Shown: positions 8,058-16,864 of the stretch, piece after piece
Layout: each line of letters opens with the position of its first letter
How positions within the stretch are numbered: the stretch's first letter is position 1
Assembly (NCBI RefSeq): GCF_016725325.1
Contig: NZ_CP068083.1
Span: 4,960,001 to 5,024,000 of the forward strand
Reading direction: 5' to 3'
DNA from: Sphingobacterium spiritivorum
GTDB taxonomy: Bacteria > Bacteroidota > Bacteroidia > Sphingobacteriales > Sphingobacteriaceae
DNA: 64,000 nt
Program-made: the position numbers and the translations under genes
The notes under the pieces: model-generated
The model's input: only the letters and a program-made list of their open reading frames with translations
Databases searched by the model: none
Told to the model about the DNA's origin: nothing

Positions 8058-9746
8058 TTAAAGATTTCCTTTTTTTAACTCACTGACTGCAAAATCTACC
8101 GCCCGAGCTGTAAAAGCCATATAAGTAAGTGATGGATTGACACAGGATGCCGAAGTCATAAAAGCTCCGTCTGTCACGAATACATTCGTTGCATCCCATA
8201 CCTGATTATGTTTATTGAGTACCGATGTACGCGGATCATGCCCCATCCTCGCTGTACCCATTTCATGTATACCCTGTCCCATGCTAAATCCTCCGTCAAA
8301 TGTTGATACATCTTTTACACCAATAGATTCCAGCATTTCCTTCATTTCTTCACTGGCATCCTTCCGTATTTTTTTCTCATTTTCTTTGATTTCAGCATCC
8401 ATCGCCAATACTGGAAGCCCCCACTTATCTTTTTGCGACTTATCCAGTGTAATTTTATTTTCATGATAAGGCAATATTTCCCCGAATGCCCCGAATCCCA
8501 TATACCATGATCCCGCTTCTGATATCGCATCTTTCCATGCCCCGCCTACACTCATATCATCTACATCACCGGACCAGCGGCCACGCGACGCTCCTCCCTG
8601 ATAACCAAATCCACGCAGGTAGTTCCTCTTTTTAGTATCTCCTTCTACATTTGCAAACCGGGGAACATAAAGGCCGTTTGCACGTCTGCCGAACACATAC
8701 TTATCTTCATACCCCTCTACTCTACCTCCTGCTCCGCTATTTAACATATGATCCATCAGATTATGTCCCAGTTCACCACTACTGCTCCCTAGTCCTCCTT
8801 CCCAGATATCGGTAGCCGAATTCATCAATACCCAGGTAGAATTGAGTGCTGAAGCACACACAAAAACAATCTTTGCAAAATACTCATAGGTCTTATTGGT
8901 CTCTGCATCCAGTATTTCTACACCTTTAGCTTTTTTTGTATCCTTATCATAAATAATATTCTTGACAATAGAAAAGGGTCTGAGTGTCAGATTTCCAGTC
9001 TTCAAAGCTGCCGGAAGTGTTGAGGATTGTGTACTGAAATATCCTCCGAAGTTACATCCCAGACCACATTTATTCTGATACTGGCAATTGACCCGGCCAT
9101 GATGAGGAACCGTTATATTAGCCACTCTTCCTATTATAAAATGTCTTTTGCCTGTATATTTACGCTTAATCCTTTCGGCCATCTCTTTTTCGACAAAATT
9201 CATAGCCATAGGAGGCATAAAATCTCCATCAGGTAATACCGAGATACCATCTCTGTTACCGGAAATACCTGCAAACTTTTCAACATAGCTGTACCATGGT
9301 GCTATATCTTTATAACGAACAGGCCAGTCTATGCCATGTCCGTCTTTAGCATTCGCTTCAAAATCCAGATCCGACAGACGATAGCTTTGCCTTCCCCACA
9401 TTAGAGAACGCCCACCGACATGATACCCTCTGAACCAGTTAAAGGGTTTAACTTCCTTATATGGACTCTCTGCTTCATTGGTCCAGAAATCAACATTACT
9501 TTCACTTATCCACTGATTCATAATTCCAAAAGGCAAATATTTTTTAGCAATATCCAGCGGCACCTTACCTCTGTGCGGAAAATCCCAGGGATCTTTATTG
9601 GGTGACGGATAATCTTTCACATGCTCGATATTGCGTCCACGCTCTAACATAATGGTCTTCAGTCCCTTTTCTGTGAGTTCTTTTGCCGCCCAGCCACCCG
9701 TGATCCCGGACCCGATGACAATTGCATCATAAACATTATTTGCCAT
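8058..9746 (-). CDS. GMC-family FAD-dependent sugar/glucoside dehydrogenase, large subunit
   Basis: A 562-residue GMC oxidoreductase. The Rossmann motif GSGITGG sits at 12-18 with E35 for FAD ribose binding. The C-terminal active-site region has HEMGTARMG from H494 and N537 in CVNPS. Three cysteines (C221, C227, C231; C-x5-C-x3-C) match the spacing I recall for the 3Fe-4S site of bacterial FAD glucose and glucoside 3-dehydrogenases, which would pass electrons to a cytochrome. There is no signal peptide; export probably depends on the small subunit encoded next. Across a shared promoter region lie a TIM-barrel isomerase and three Gfo/Idh/MocA enzymes, which favours a role in 3-keto sugar formation. 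The exact substrate is not determined. Confidence 0.88.
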   Translation of the reverse strand: MANNVYDAIVIGSGITGGWAAKELTEKGLKTIMLERGRNIEHVKDYPSPNKDPWDFPHRGKVPLDIAKKYLPFGIMNQWISESNVDFWTNEAESPYKEVKPFNWFRGYHVGGRSLMWGRQSYRLSDLDFEANAKDGHGIDWPVRYKDIAPWYSYVEKFAGISGNRDGISVLPDGDFMPPMAMNFVEKEMAERIKRKYTGKRHFIIGRVANITVPHHGRVNCQYQNKCGLGCNFGGYFSTQSSTLPAALKTGNLTLRPFSIVKNIIYDKDTKKAKGVEILDAETNKTYEYFAKIVFVCASALNSTWVLMNSATDIWEGGLGSSSGELGHNLMDHMLNSGAGGRVEGYEDKYVFGRRANGLYVPRFANVEGDTKKRNYLRGFGYQGGASRGRWSGDVDDMSVGGAWKDAISEAGSWYMGFGAFGEILPYHENKITLDKSQKDKWGLPVLAMDAEIKENEKKIRKDASEEMKEMLESIGVKDVSTFDGGFSMGQGIHEMGTARMGHDPRTSVLNKHNQVWDATNVFVTDGAFMTSASCVNPSLTYMAFTARAVDFAVSELKKGNL

Positions 9747-10175
9747 TTCTCTCTTAATTAGTTTATTTGGTTATTAGTAGTGTACACTTCAGAAAATACC
9801 GTTCTAGTCAGTTTTTTAGGCTATAATTTTGCGTATCCTGGTTGTTAAACCGCTATTTAAATTTGATTTTTTAAACCATCAATATATGCAGCTATACGTT
9901 TATCTTTATATTGTTAACCAAAATTTGACTATTCCGGAAAATATATTTCAAGTGCCTTATTATTTATGCTGTTTGTGTTTTATAAGACAAGTGTATGATT
10001 TTTTTTTGATTTAATTGCAACCGGTTGTTTTTTTTTGTAAAATTGTATAACACAAGCTCGTACAAGAATAACCATATTATAAAATTATTAAAAAACAGAT
10101 TTAACTTTTGTTTCCTATCCGGATACGCAACTATTCGTCAGGAACAACATAACGTATCTGTCTAAATGAAATACT
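9747..10175 (+). other. Divergent intergenic region between GMC dehydrogenase and isomerase genes
   Basis: A 429-base, very AT-rich region with no convincing gene. It must hold the promoters of both divergent sugar-oxidation transcripts. Visible structure: palindrome AGTGTACACT (9779-9788) near the GMC start, a LacI-type CG-centred palindrome at 10016-10029, and TATCCGGATA (10116-10125) close to the isomerase start. A 61-codon open frame inside it is low-complexity and not believable. Confidence 0.6.
10016..10029 (+). promoter_or_regulatory. Putative LacI/GalR-family operator
   Basis: The sequence TGCAACCGGTTGTT contains the perfect palindrome CAACCGGTTG and fits 12 of 14 positions of the LacI-family pattern TGnAAnCGnTTnCA. 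It lies in the shared upstream region of the divergent sugar-oxidation genes. A LacI-family regulator is encoded about 41 kb away in this window, but nothing links the two directly. Confidence 0.45.
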
Positions 10176-11228
10176 ATGATAACAATTAAAGGTCCTGCAA
10201 TTTTTCTTGCGCAATTTATCGGTGATGAAGCACCATTTAATACATTAGAAGGCATCTGCCAATGGGCGTCAGATCTGGGATACAAAGGTATACAGCTCCC
10301 TACTTTAGATGCACGTTTCATTGATCTCGAAAAGGCAGCAAATGATAAAAATTATGCACTGGAACTGAAGGCTAAAATAAAATCATACGGATTAGAAATT
10401 ACAGAGCTATCGACGCATCTTCAGGGTCAGCTGGTTGCTGTCAATCCCGCTTTTGATGATCTTTTTGATGCTTTTGCACCAAAAGAATTGCACGGCAATC
10501 CCAAGGCGAGACAACAATGGGCTATACAACAGCTTAAATATGCTATCAAAGCTTCTCATAATCTCGGACTCAAGGCATTAGCAACTTTCAGCGGAGCCTT
10601 GTTATGGCCATTTGTATATCCCTGGCCGCAGCGTCCTGAAAATCTGATCGAGACCGGATTTGCAGAACTCGCCACCTTATGGTTACCCATACTCGATGAA
10701 GCCGAACGTTATGATGTCCATATCTGCTACGAACTACATCCGGGTGAGGATCTGCATGATGGTATTACATTCGATATGTTCCTTGAAAAAGTAAACTATC
10801 ACAACCGAGCCAATATTCTATATGATCCTTCTCATTTTATTTTGCAGTGTCTGGACTATCTGCAATTTATCGACCTCTACCACGATCGTATTAAAATGTT
10901 TCATGTAAAAGATGCTGAGTTTACACCATCCGGTCGTCAGGGTGTATATGGAGGATATCAAAACTGGCAATCAAGAGCCGGACGATTCAGATCTGTAGGT
11001 GATGGACAGGTTGATTTTAAATCCGTTTTTACAAAACTGACACAATACAATTTTCAGGGATGGGCTGTACTGGAATGGGAATGCGCCTTTAAAAACCCGG
11101 AAGACGGAGCAAGAGAAGGAGCTCTTTTTATAAAAGACTATATTATAAGGGTCACTGACAAAGCATTTGATAATTTTGCAGCAGTAGAAACCAATAACGA
11201 CCTTAATAAAAAACTATTAGGTCTGTAA
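10176..11228 (+). CDS. Sugar phosphate isomerase/epimerase-like TIM-barrel enzyme
   Basis: A 350-residue xylose-isomerase-like/AP-endonuclease-2 TIM barrel. Likely metal ligands at strand ends: E186 (CYELHPG), D217 (YDPSH), H243 (MFHVKD) and E302 (LEWECAF). The family includes isomerases, epimerases and the beta-eliminating lyases of levoglucosan and 3-keto-glycoside pathways. No signal peptide, so cytoplasmic. It heads a plus-strand set with three Gfo/Idh/MocA oxidoreductases and faces a GMC dehydrogenase, so isomerisation or cleavage of a keto-sugar is the most likely role. The precise reaction cannot be assigned. Confidence 0.85.
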   Translation: MITIKGPAIFLAQFIGDEAPFNTLEGICQWASDLGYKGIQLPTLDARFIDLEKAANDKNYALELKAKIKSYGLEITELSTHLQGQLVAVNPAFDDLFDAFAPKELHGNPKARQQWAIQQLKYAIKASHNLGLKALATFSGALLWPFVYPWPQRPENLIETGFAELATLWLPILDEAERYDVHICYELHPGEDLHDGITFDMFLEKVNYHNRANILYDPSHFILQCLDYLQFIDLYHDRIKMFHVKDAEFTPSGRQGVYGGYQNWQSRAGRFRSVGDGQVDFKSVFTKLTQYNFQGWAVLEWECAFKNPEDGAREGALFIKDYIIRVTDKAFDNFAAVETNNDLNKKLLGL

Positions 11229-11258
11229 ATGATATAACCCTCCAAAAAATTGAGTGCT

Positions 11259-12410
11259 ATGAGCTTTACAAAAATAAGAATGGGCATGATAGGCGGTGGC
11301 AAAAATGCTTTTATCGGAGCTGTCCACCGTATGGCCGCCAGTCTGGATGGTCATATCGAATTCTGTTGCGGTGCATTAAGTGCAGATCCCTCTACCGCAA
11401 GAGAATCCGGAGAACTCTTATCCCTTCCCGAAGAAAGAATCTATACAAGCTATCAGGAAATGATAGAGCGGGAAAGTCAACTGCCTGCAGATAAGCGGAT
11501 GCATTTCGTAAGTATTGTCACGCCCAACTTTGCCCATTTTGAACCGGCTATGATGGCGCTCGATCATGGCTTTCATGTTGTTCTTGAAAAACCTATGACA
11601 CTCACGCTGGAACAGGCTTTACAGCTTCAGCGAAAGATAACCGCAACAGGACTTCTGCTCTGCCTTACCCATACCTATTCGGCTTATCCGATGGTCAAAC
11701 AGGCACGGCAACTTGTGAAAGAAAATAAACTGGGAAAGATCCGAAAAATAATGGTGGAATATCCTCAGGGTTGGCTCAGTACAATGATCGAAACGGATGT
11801 AGCACTTGCGGCATGGCGTACCGATCCCGAAAAAAGTGGAAAAAGTGGCTGTATGGGAGATATAGGTACACATGCAGCACATTTGGCAGAATACATCTCA
11901 GGACTGAAAATAGAGAAAATATGTGCTGATCTGCACACATTCGTGGAAGGCAGAAGACTGGAAGATGATGGTAACATATTGTTACGCTTTGATAATGGAG
12001 CTACGGGTGTGCTGTCTGCATCTCAGGTCGCTGCAGGAGAAGAAAATGCGCTAAAAATCAGGGTATACGGTGAAATGGCTGGTCTGGAATGGAATCAGCA
12101 GGAACCCAATACACTTCTGCTCAAATGGCTCGATGCTCCGGCGCAGATATTCCGTACAGGACAATCCTACCTGCATCCTGTCACAAAACACAATACCCGA
12201 CTGCCAGCAGGCCATCCTGAAGGATATGTTGAAGCATTCGCTAATATTTACAACAACTTTGCATTAACGCTTTTGGCTTCATTAAACGGAACAAAAGCTT
12301 CAGAGACGGAACTGGATTTTCCAACTACAGACGACGGTGTTCGTGGAATGAGATTTATAGAAACAGTAATAGCCTCCGCACAGTCTGATCTGAAATGGAC
12401 TGACTTTTAA
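11259..12410 (+). CDS. Gfo/Idh/MocA-family oxidoreductase (cytoplasmic)
   Basis: A NAD(P)-dependent sugar oxidoreductase of 383 residues from the chosen ATG; an in-frame TTG 9 bases upstream is a less likely start. The N-terminal Rossmann motif reads GMIGGGKNAFIGAVHR, and the EKP motif (E110-P112), whose lysine is catalytic in the family, is present. GDIGTHAAHLAEY carries the usual C-terminal-domain histidine. No signal peptide, unlike the two homologues downstream. It lies 30 bases after the isomerase gene, so they are probably one transcript. It may oxidise or reduce the keto-sugar handled by that enzyme. Confidence 0.87.
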   Translation: MSFTKIRMGMIGGGKNAFIGAVHRMAASLDGHIEFCCGALSADPSTARESGELLSLPEERIYTSYQEMIERESQLPADKRMHFVSIVTPNFAHFEPAMMALDHGFHVVLEKPMTLTLEQALQLQRKITATGLLLCLTHTYSAYPMVKQARQLVKENKLGKIRKIMVEYPQGWLSTMIETDVALAAWRTDPEKSGKSGCMGDIGTHAAHLAEYISGLKIEKICADLHTFVEGRRLEDDGNILLRFDNGATGVLSASQVAAGEENALKIRVYGEMAGLEWNQQEPNTLLLKWLDAPAQIFRTGQSYLHPVTKHNTRLPAGHPEGYVEAFANIYNNFALTLLASLNGTKASETELDFPTTDDGVRGMRFIETVIASAQSDLKWTDF

Positions 12411-12437
12411 TAAAATCAACATAAAAAACCATAAAAT

Positions 12438-13769
12438 ATGAATACCCGAAGACAATTTCTTAAAAAAACATCCTTACTGGCAGGAACTGGATTGCTCGCC
12501 TCTACCGTCCCAAATTCTGTATTTGCGATGTTCAATAGCGACATTATGCCAAATGACCAGGTGAATATTGCTGTGATCGGCGCCAAAGGTATGGGCTGGT
12601 CCAATGTAAGCGCAGCTATGAAAATACCGGGCGTCAATCTCATTGGTATATGTGATGTAGATAAAAATGTAATTGACAGCCGGTTAGCAGACCTTAGCAA
12701 ACAGAATATAGATACAAATAAAATAAAAATATATGGCGATTATCGTGCATTGCTGGACAACAAAGATGTCGATGCTGTCATTATAGGCACTCCTGACCAC
12801 TGGCATGCCTTACAAATGATCCATGCCTGTGAAGCAGGAAAAGATGTCTATGTAGAAAAACCAGTAGGAAACTCTATTGTCGAATGTAACCGTATGGTTG
12901 CTGCTCAGGCACGATACAATAAAGTTGTACAGGCCGGGCAATGGCAACGCAGCCAAAAGCATTTCAAAGATGCTGTAGATTTCATCGGTACCGGACAGCT
13001 CGGGAATATACGTACCGTAAAAGTATGGTGCTATCAGGGATGGATGAAACCAGGGCCAGTAGTGCCTAACAGTGCCGTACCAACAGGAGTAGATTACAAA
13101 CAATGGTTAGGCCCTGCTCCTCTTGTCCCCTTTAATTCCAGTCGGTTCCATTTTAATTTTCGTTGGTTTTGGGATTATGCAGGCGGTCTGATGACAGACT
13201 GGGGGGTACATCTTCTGGATTATGCTTTACTGGGTATGAAAGCAGAATTACCTAAATCCATAGTGGGATTAGGAGGTCGTTTTGCTTATCCGGATCTATA
13301 CGAAGAAACTCCGGATACATTGACTACACTGTACGAGTTTGATAAGTTTAATATGGTTTGGGATTCTGCAATGGGTATTGACAATGGCTCATACAACAGG
13401 GATCATGGCATAGCCTACATCGGCAATAACGGTACATTGATCCTTAACCGTGGTGGCTGGGAAGTGATAGAAGAGAAAAAAAGTCAGAATAAAGTGGTGA
13501 AACCATTTACCGCGGCATCCGACAATGGTCTCCAAAACCATATGCAAAATTTTATAGATATTATTAAAAGCCGGAAAATGGAGGATTTGAAATGTTCTAT
13601 ACAGGCAGGATCACACGTAGCCACGGTAGCCCAGATGGGAAATATATCCTACCGCAGCGGACAGAAACTCGTTTGGGACAAGAATAGTAATAGTTTTACA
13701 GACAATAAGATCAATAAACTATATCTTGAAAAAGAATATCACAACGGATATAAACTTCCGCGTGTATAA
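12438..13769 (+). CDS. Tat-exported Gfo/Idh/MocA-family oxidoreductase, copy 1
   Basis: 443 residues beginning with a twin-arginine signal (TRRQFLKK, then a hydrophobic stretch ending about FA at 29-30), then a Rossmann domain (IGAKGMGW around 47-54) and EKP at 140-142. TDWGVHLLDYAL resembles the family active-site segment. Tat export of such enzymes is common in Bacteroidota and fits folding with tightly bound nicotinamide cofactor. It follows the cytoplasmic Gfo/Idh/MocA gene by 27 bases. The next gene is a same-length copy at about 90% identity by my eye count. Substrate unknown; a glycoside or 3-keto-glycoside is plausible. Confidence 0.88.
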   Translation: MNTRRQFLKKTSLLAGTGLLASTVPNSVFAMFNSDIMPNDQVNIAVIGAKGMGWSNVSAAMKIPGVNLIGICDVDKNVIDSRLADLSKQNIDTNKIKIYGDYRALLDNKDVDAVIIGTPDHWHALQMIHACEAGKDVYVEKPVGNSIVECNRMVAAQARYNKVVQAGQWQRSQKHFKDAVDFIGTGQLGNIRTVKVWCYQGWMKPGPVVPNSAVPTGVDYKQWLGPAPLVPFNSSRFHFNFRWFWDYAGGLMTDWGVHLLDYALLGMKAELPKSIVGLGGRFAYPDLYEETPDTLTTLYEFDKFNMVWDSAMGIDNGSYNRDHGIAYIGNNGTLILNRGGWEVIEEKKSQNKVVKPFTAASDNGLQNHMQNFIDIIKSRKMEDLKCSIQAGSHVATVAQMGNISYRSGQKLVWDKNSNSFTDNKINKLYLEKEYHNGYKLPRV

Positions 13770-13923
13770 GAAAAAATCATATAGCGCCTGATAAGGTATA
13801 CTGGTTTTATATTTTAATTTTAAAAAAAACAACATCAGCATACTGTGCAGCGTCTTTATAGCAGCAGCAAGTAAAACTACGATCCTGAAAAGAACCAACA
13901 GCATTATTAAGTAACCCTAAAAG

Positions 13924-15255
13924 ATGGATACCCGAAGACAATTTCTCAAAAAGACTTCCCTGATGGCTGGAAGTGGATTATTAGCCTCTTACCTGCCAAA
14001 TTCGGCATATGCGATTTTCAACAGTGGCATTATGCCAAATGAGCAGCTGAATATTGCCGTTATCGGTGCGAAAGGTATGGGCTGGTCTAATGTAAACGCA
14101 GCTATGAAAATACCGAGTATCAACCTCATTGGTATATGCGATGTAGACAAAAATGTAATTGACAGCCGGTTAGCAGACCTGAGTAAACAGAGCGTAGATA
14201 CAAATAAGATTAAAAGATATGGCGATTATCGTGCGCTACTGGACAATAAAGATATTGATGCTGTCATCATAGGAACTCCTGATCACTGGCATGCTCTGCA
14301 AATGATACATGCCTGTGAAGCAGGAAAAGATGTCTATGTAGAAAAACCGGTAGGAAATTCTATTGTCGAATGCAATAGAATGGTTGACGCTCAGATACGA
14401 TATAATAAAGTTGTACAGGCCGGACAATGGCAACGTAGTCAAAAGCATTTCAAAGATGCTGTAGACTTTATACATAGCGGACAATTAGGAAATATCCGGA
14501 CCGTAAAGACCTGGTGCTATCAGGGAGGCAAAAAACCAGGCGCTGTAGTGCCAAACAGTCCTGCACCTGCCGGTGTGGATTATGAACAATGGTTGGGCCC
14601 CGCTCCTGTCGTTCCCTTTAACGCCAGTAGATTCCATTACAATTTTCGGTGGTTCTGGGATTATGCAGGCGGTCTGATGACAGACTGGGGGGTACATCTT
14701 CTGGATTATGCCTTACTGGGTATGAAAACAGACTTTCCTAAATCAATAGTAGGACTAGGAGGCCGTTTTGCCTATCCTGATTTATACGAAGAAACGCCTG
14801 ACACGTTGACTACACTGTACGAATTTGACAAGTTCAATGTGGTTTGGGATTCCGCAATGGGAGTAGAAAACGGTCCCTACAACAGAGATCATGGGATAGC
14901 TTATATCGGCAATAACGGTACATTGATCCTCAACCGTGCCGGCTGGGAAGTGATAGAAGAGAAAAAAAGTCAGAATAAAGTGGTGAAGCCTTTCATCGCT
15001 GTATCCGACAAAGGTCTCCAAAACCATATGCAAAATTTTATAGATGTTATTAAAAGCCGGAAAATGGAAGATTTGAAATGTTCTATACAGGCCGGATCAC
15101 ACGTAGCCACGATAGCCCAGATGGGAAATATATCTTACCGCAGCGGGCAGAAACTCGTTTGGGATAAGAATAGCAATAGTTTTACAGACAACAAGATCAA
15201 TAAACTATATCTGGAAAAAGAATATCACAACGGATACAAACTTCCGCGCGTGTAA
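13924..15255 (+). CDS. Tat-exported Gfo/Idh/MocA-family oxidoreductase, copy 2
   Basis: 443 residues, aligned to the preceding gene without gaps, with about 46 differences by eye. The differences cluster in the signal peptide and in a middle stretch around residues 190-225 (QGGKKPGAVVPNSPAPAG against QGWMKPGPVVPNSAVPTG), while the last 45 residues are almost identical. The Tat signal (TRRQFLKK) and EKP motif are kept. Recent duplication with possible substrate divergence is the simplest reading. A 154-base spacer separates the copies, so it may have its own promoter. A hairpin after its stop probably ends the transcript. Confidence 0.88.
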   Translation: MDTRRQFLKKTSLMAGSGLLASYLPNSAYAIFNSGIMPNEQLNIAVIGAKGMGWSNVNAAMKIPSINLIGICDVDKNVIDSRLADLSKQSVDTNKIKRYGDYRALLDNKDIDAVIIGTPDHWHALQMIHACEAGKDVYVEKPVGNSIVECNRMVDAQIRYNKVVQAGQWQRSQKHFKDAVDFIHSGQLGNIRTVKTWCYQGGKKPGAVVPNSPAPAGVDYEQWLGPAPVVPFNASRFHYNFRWFWDYAGGLMTDWGVHLLDYALLGMKTDFPKSIVGLGGRFAYPDLYEETPDTLTTLYEFDKFNVVWDSAMGVENGPYNRDHGIAYIGNNGTLILNRAGWEVIEEKKSQNKVVKPFIAVSDKGLQNHMQNFIDVIKSRKMEDLKCSIQAGSHVATIAQMGNISYRSGQKLVWDKNSNSFTDNKINKLYLEKEYHNGYKLPRV

Positions 15256-15271
15256 GATCAATTCAGGATAG

Positions 15272-15301
15272 CAGCCATCTTCAGCATGATGAAGGTGGCT
15301 G
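15272..15301 (+). terminator. Hairpin after the duplicated oxidoreductase gene
   Basis: A 12-bp stem with one G-T pair (CAGCCATCTTCA with TGAAGGTGGCTG) and a 6-base loop, starting 17 bases after the stop. The following T-run is weak, so termination is likely but not ideal. Confidence 0.55.
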
Positions 15302-15310
15302 ATTATTCAT

Positions 15311-15351
15311 AAAAAACCGCTGCCATCACTTAAAAAAGCAACAGACAGCGG
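15311..15351 (-). terminator. Rho-independent terminator of the CobW-type GTPase gene
   Basis: On the minus strand CCGCTG pairs with CAGCGG, immediately followed by TTTTTT. It lies 18 bases after the stop of the minus-strand GTPase gene, back to back with the plus-strand hairpin. Confidence 0.65.
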
Positions 15352-15368
15352 CCAAAACAAACAATTTA

Positions 15369-16568
15369 CTATATATGCTTAGGGAAGTTGTCTACCCAGT
15401 CATTGTACTTCCAGCTTTCAGCCTCTTCATCCGTCAGCAGACATTTTTCCAGCTGTTTTATGCAAACCTCTTTATCCAGATCCTGGCCGATAAATACCAG
15501 TTCTGTTTTTCTGTCTTCCCATTCAGGATGCCATCTTTTTCTCATTTCTGCTTCATACTCTTTAAAATCAGGATAGCGCTGACGCTCTCCTTCGGGAATG
15601 GAACACCACCAGACGCCTGCTCCTTCCAGCCGGAGACTTCCTCCTGCCTGACTGAAGCTGATAGCTTCATTAGGACGGGAGGCCATCCAGAACAGACCTT
15701 TGGCACGAATCAGATTATACGGATATGTAACATTCAGATATTGATACCAGCGTTGCGGATGAAAAGGTCGCTGACTCGTAAATACAAAGGAAGAAATACC
15801 ATATTCCTCCGTTTCCGGCACCTGCTCCTGTGCCAACTCATTCTGCCAGGCATCAGAAGACTCCGCAATAGACTGATTGTAAAGACCTGTACCAATAATA
15901 TCCGATACCACGATCTGTCCGAAAGAACTTTGGATAATTCGTGCGCCGGGGTTTAATTTTCTGATCGCAGCTTTTAATACACCAATTGTTTCTTCTGCAA
16001 CAAGATCTACCTTATTCAGAATAATTACATTAGCAAATTCGACCTGATCCGTCAACAGATTGACAATAGTGCGACTATCATAATCATCATCCGTCAATCT
16101 GCGATCTGTCAATGTTTCTGCCGATCCGAAATCTTTAAAAAAGTTAAAACAATCGACTACAGTTACCATCGTGTCTATATAACTCAGATCAGGAAGATTA
16201 ATCCCGTTTTGTTCATCTACAAAACTGAACGTCTGCGCAACAGGAAGCGGCTCTGATATACCTGTACTCTCGATAAGTAAATAATCAAACCTATTCTCTC
16301 TGGCCAGGCGCTCCACTTCCACCATCAGATCCTCACGCAGGGTACAGCAGATACAACCGTTACTCATCTCCACCAGCTTTTCCTCTGTCCGAGAAAGCGT
16401 GTTTTCTTTTTTGACCAATGAAGCGTCGATATTGATCTCGCTCATATCATTGACAATCACTGCAACCTTCAGATTCTCCTTATTGTGAAGAACGTGGTTG
16501 AGTAATGTAGTCTTTCCTGCTCCCAAAAATCCGCTAAGCACGGTTACAGGCAATTTTTTATTCTTCAT
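15369..16568 (-). CDS. CobW/COG0523-family GTPase (probable zinc metallochaperone)
   Basis: 399 residues with the Walker A motif GFLGAGKT (13-20), the metal-binding CICC motif (C72, C74, C75) that defines this family, the NKVD guanine-specificity motif, and a C-terminal CobW domain. COG0523 GTPases deliver metal, often zinc under starvation, to client proteins. A 73-residue gene precedes it by 27 bases, and a perfect palindrome overlaps their promoter, which supports Zur-type control. Cobalt or another metal is not excluded by sequence alone. Confidence 0.88.
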   Translation of the reverse strand: MKNKKLPVTVLSGFLGAGKTTLLNHVLHNKENLKVAVIVNDMSEINIDASLVKKENTLSRTEEKLVEMSNGCICCTLREDLMVEVERLARENRFDYLLIESTGISEPLPVAQTFSFVDEQNGINLPDLSYIDTMVTVVDCFNFFKDFGSAETLTDRRLTDDDYDSRTIVNLLTDQVEFANVIILNKVDLVAEETIGVLKAAIRKLNPGARIIQSSFGQIVVSDIIGTGLYNQSIAESSDAWQNELAQEQVPETEEYGISSFVFTSQRPFHPQRWYQYLNVTYPYNLIRAKGLFWMASRPNEAISFSQAGGSLRLEGAGVWWCSIPEGERQRYPDFKEYEAEMRKRWHPEWEDRKTELVFIGQDLDKEVCIKQLEKCLLTDEEAESWKYNDWVDNFPKHI

Positions 16569-16595
16569 TTTATAATAGATTTACGTATTCTTTGC

Positions 16596-16817
16596 CTATA
16601 GATACTGCCAGGATACTGATAACTTCAACCATTCTATTATTCGTTGACGGTGCTGCTCTCCATACAATCCCACAAACCGTTGTGTCTCCTCATGAGACAC
16701 GTCAGTATAGATAGCCAGGCGCTTCTCTACAAAATCCCTCGTAAGCGTAATTCCGCATTTATTCTCAATACAATCTTTCCAGCTTTCGTAATCCTGAGGT
16801 ACCATAATCCTTTCCAT
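16596..16817 (-). CDS. Small conserved-looking protein of unknown function in a putative zinc divergon
   Basis: 73 residues that I do not recognise. It is soluble and mostly helical, with two cysteines: an early one in WKDCIENKCGIT and another four residues later (C-x4-C), plus H39 and H52-type residues that could bind metal. It is the first gene of the minus-strand transcript and lies 27 bases before the CobW-type GTPase. A good TATCTTTG promoter box lies just upstream. Position suggests a client or partner of the GTPase. No function is assigned. Confidence 0.7.
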   Translation of the reverse strand: MERIMVPQDYESWKDCIENKCGITLTRDFVEKRLAIYTDVSHEETQRFVGLYGEQHRQRIIEWLKLSVSWQYL

Positions 16818-16833
16818 TCATGTTTCTGTCGAA

Positions 16834-16864
16834 CAAAGATAATAACCAAAATTAATAAATGCAA
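16834..16864 (-). promoter_or_regulatory. Bacteroidota-type promoter of the small protein/GTPase transcript
   Basis: On the minus strand TTG (16864-16862) and TATCTTTG (16841-16834) match the -33 and -7 (TAnnTTTG) elements with 20 bases between. The -33 element lies inside the palindromic operator. Confidence 0.6.

Noticed and set aside
9829..10014. 61-codon plus-strand frame in the GMC/isomerase intergenic region
   Set aside because: AT-rich low-complexity translation without recognisable pattern; the region is better explained as divergent promoters.
15375..15956. 193-codon plus-strand frame opposite the CobW-type GTPase
   Set aside because: Antisense to a gene with complete GTPase motifs; translation lacks any family pattern.
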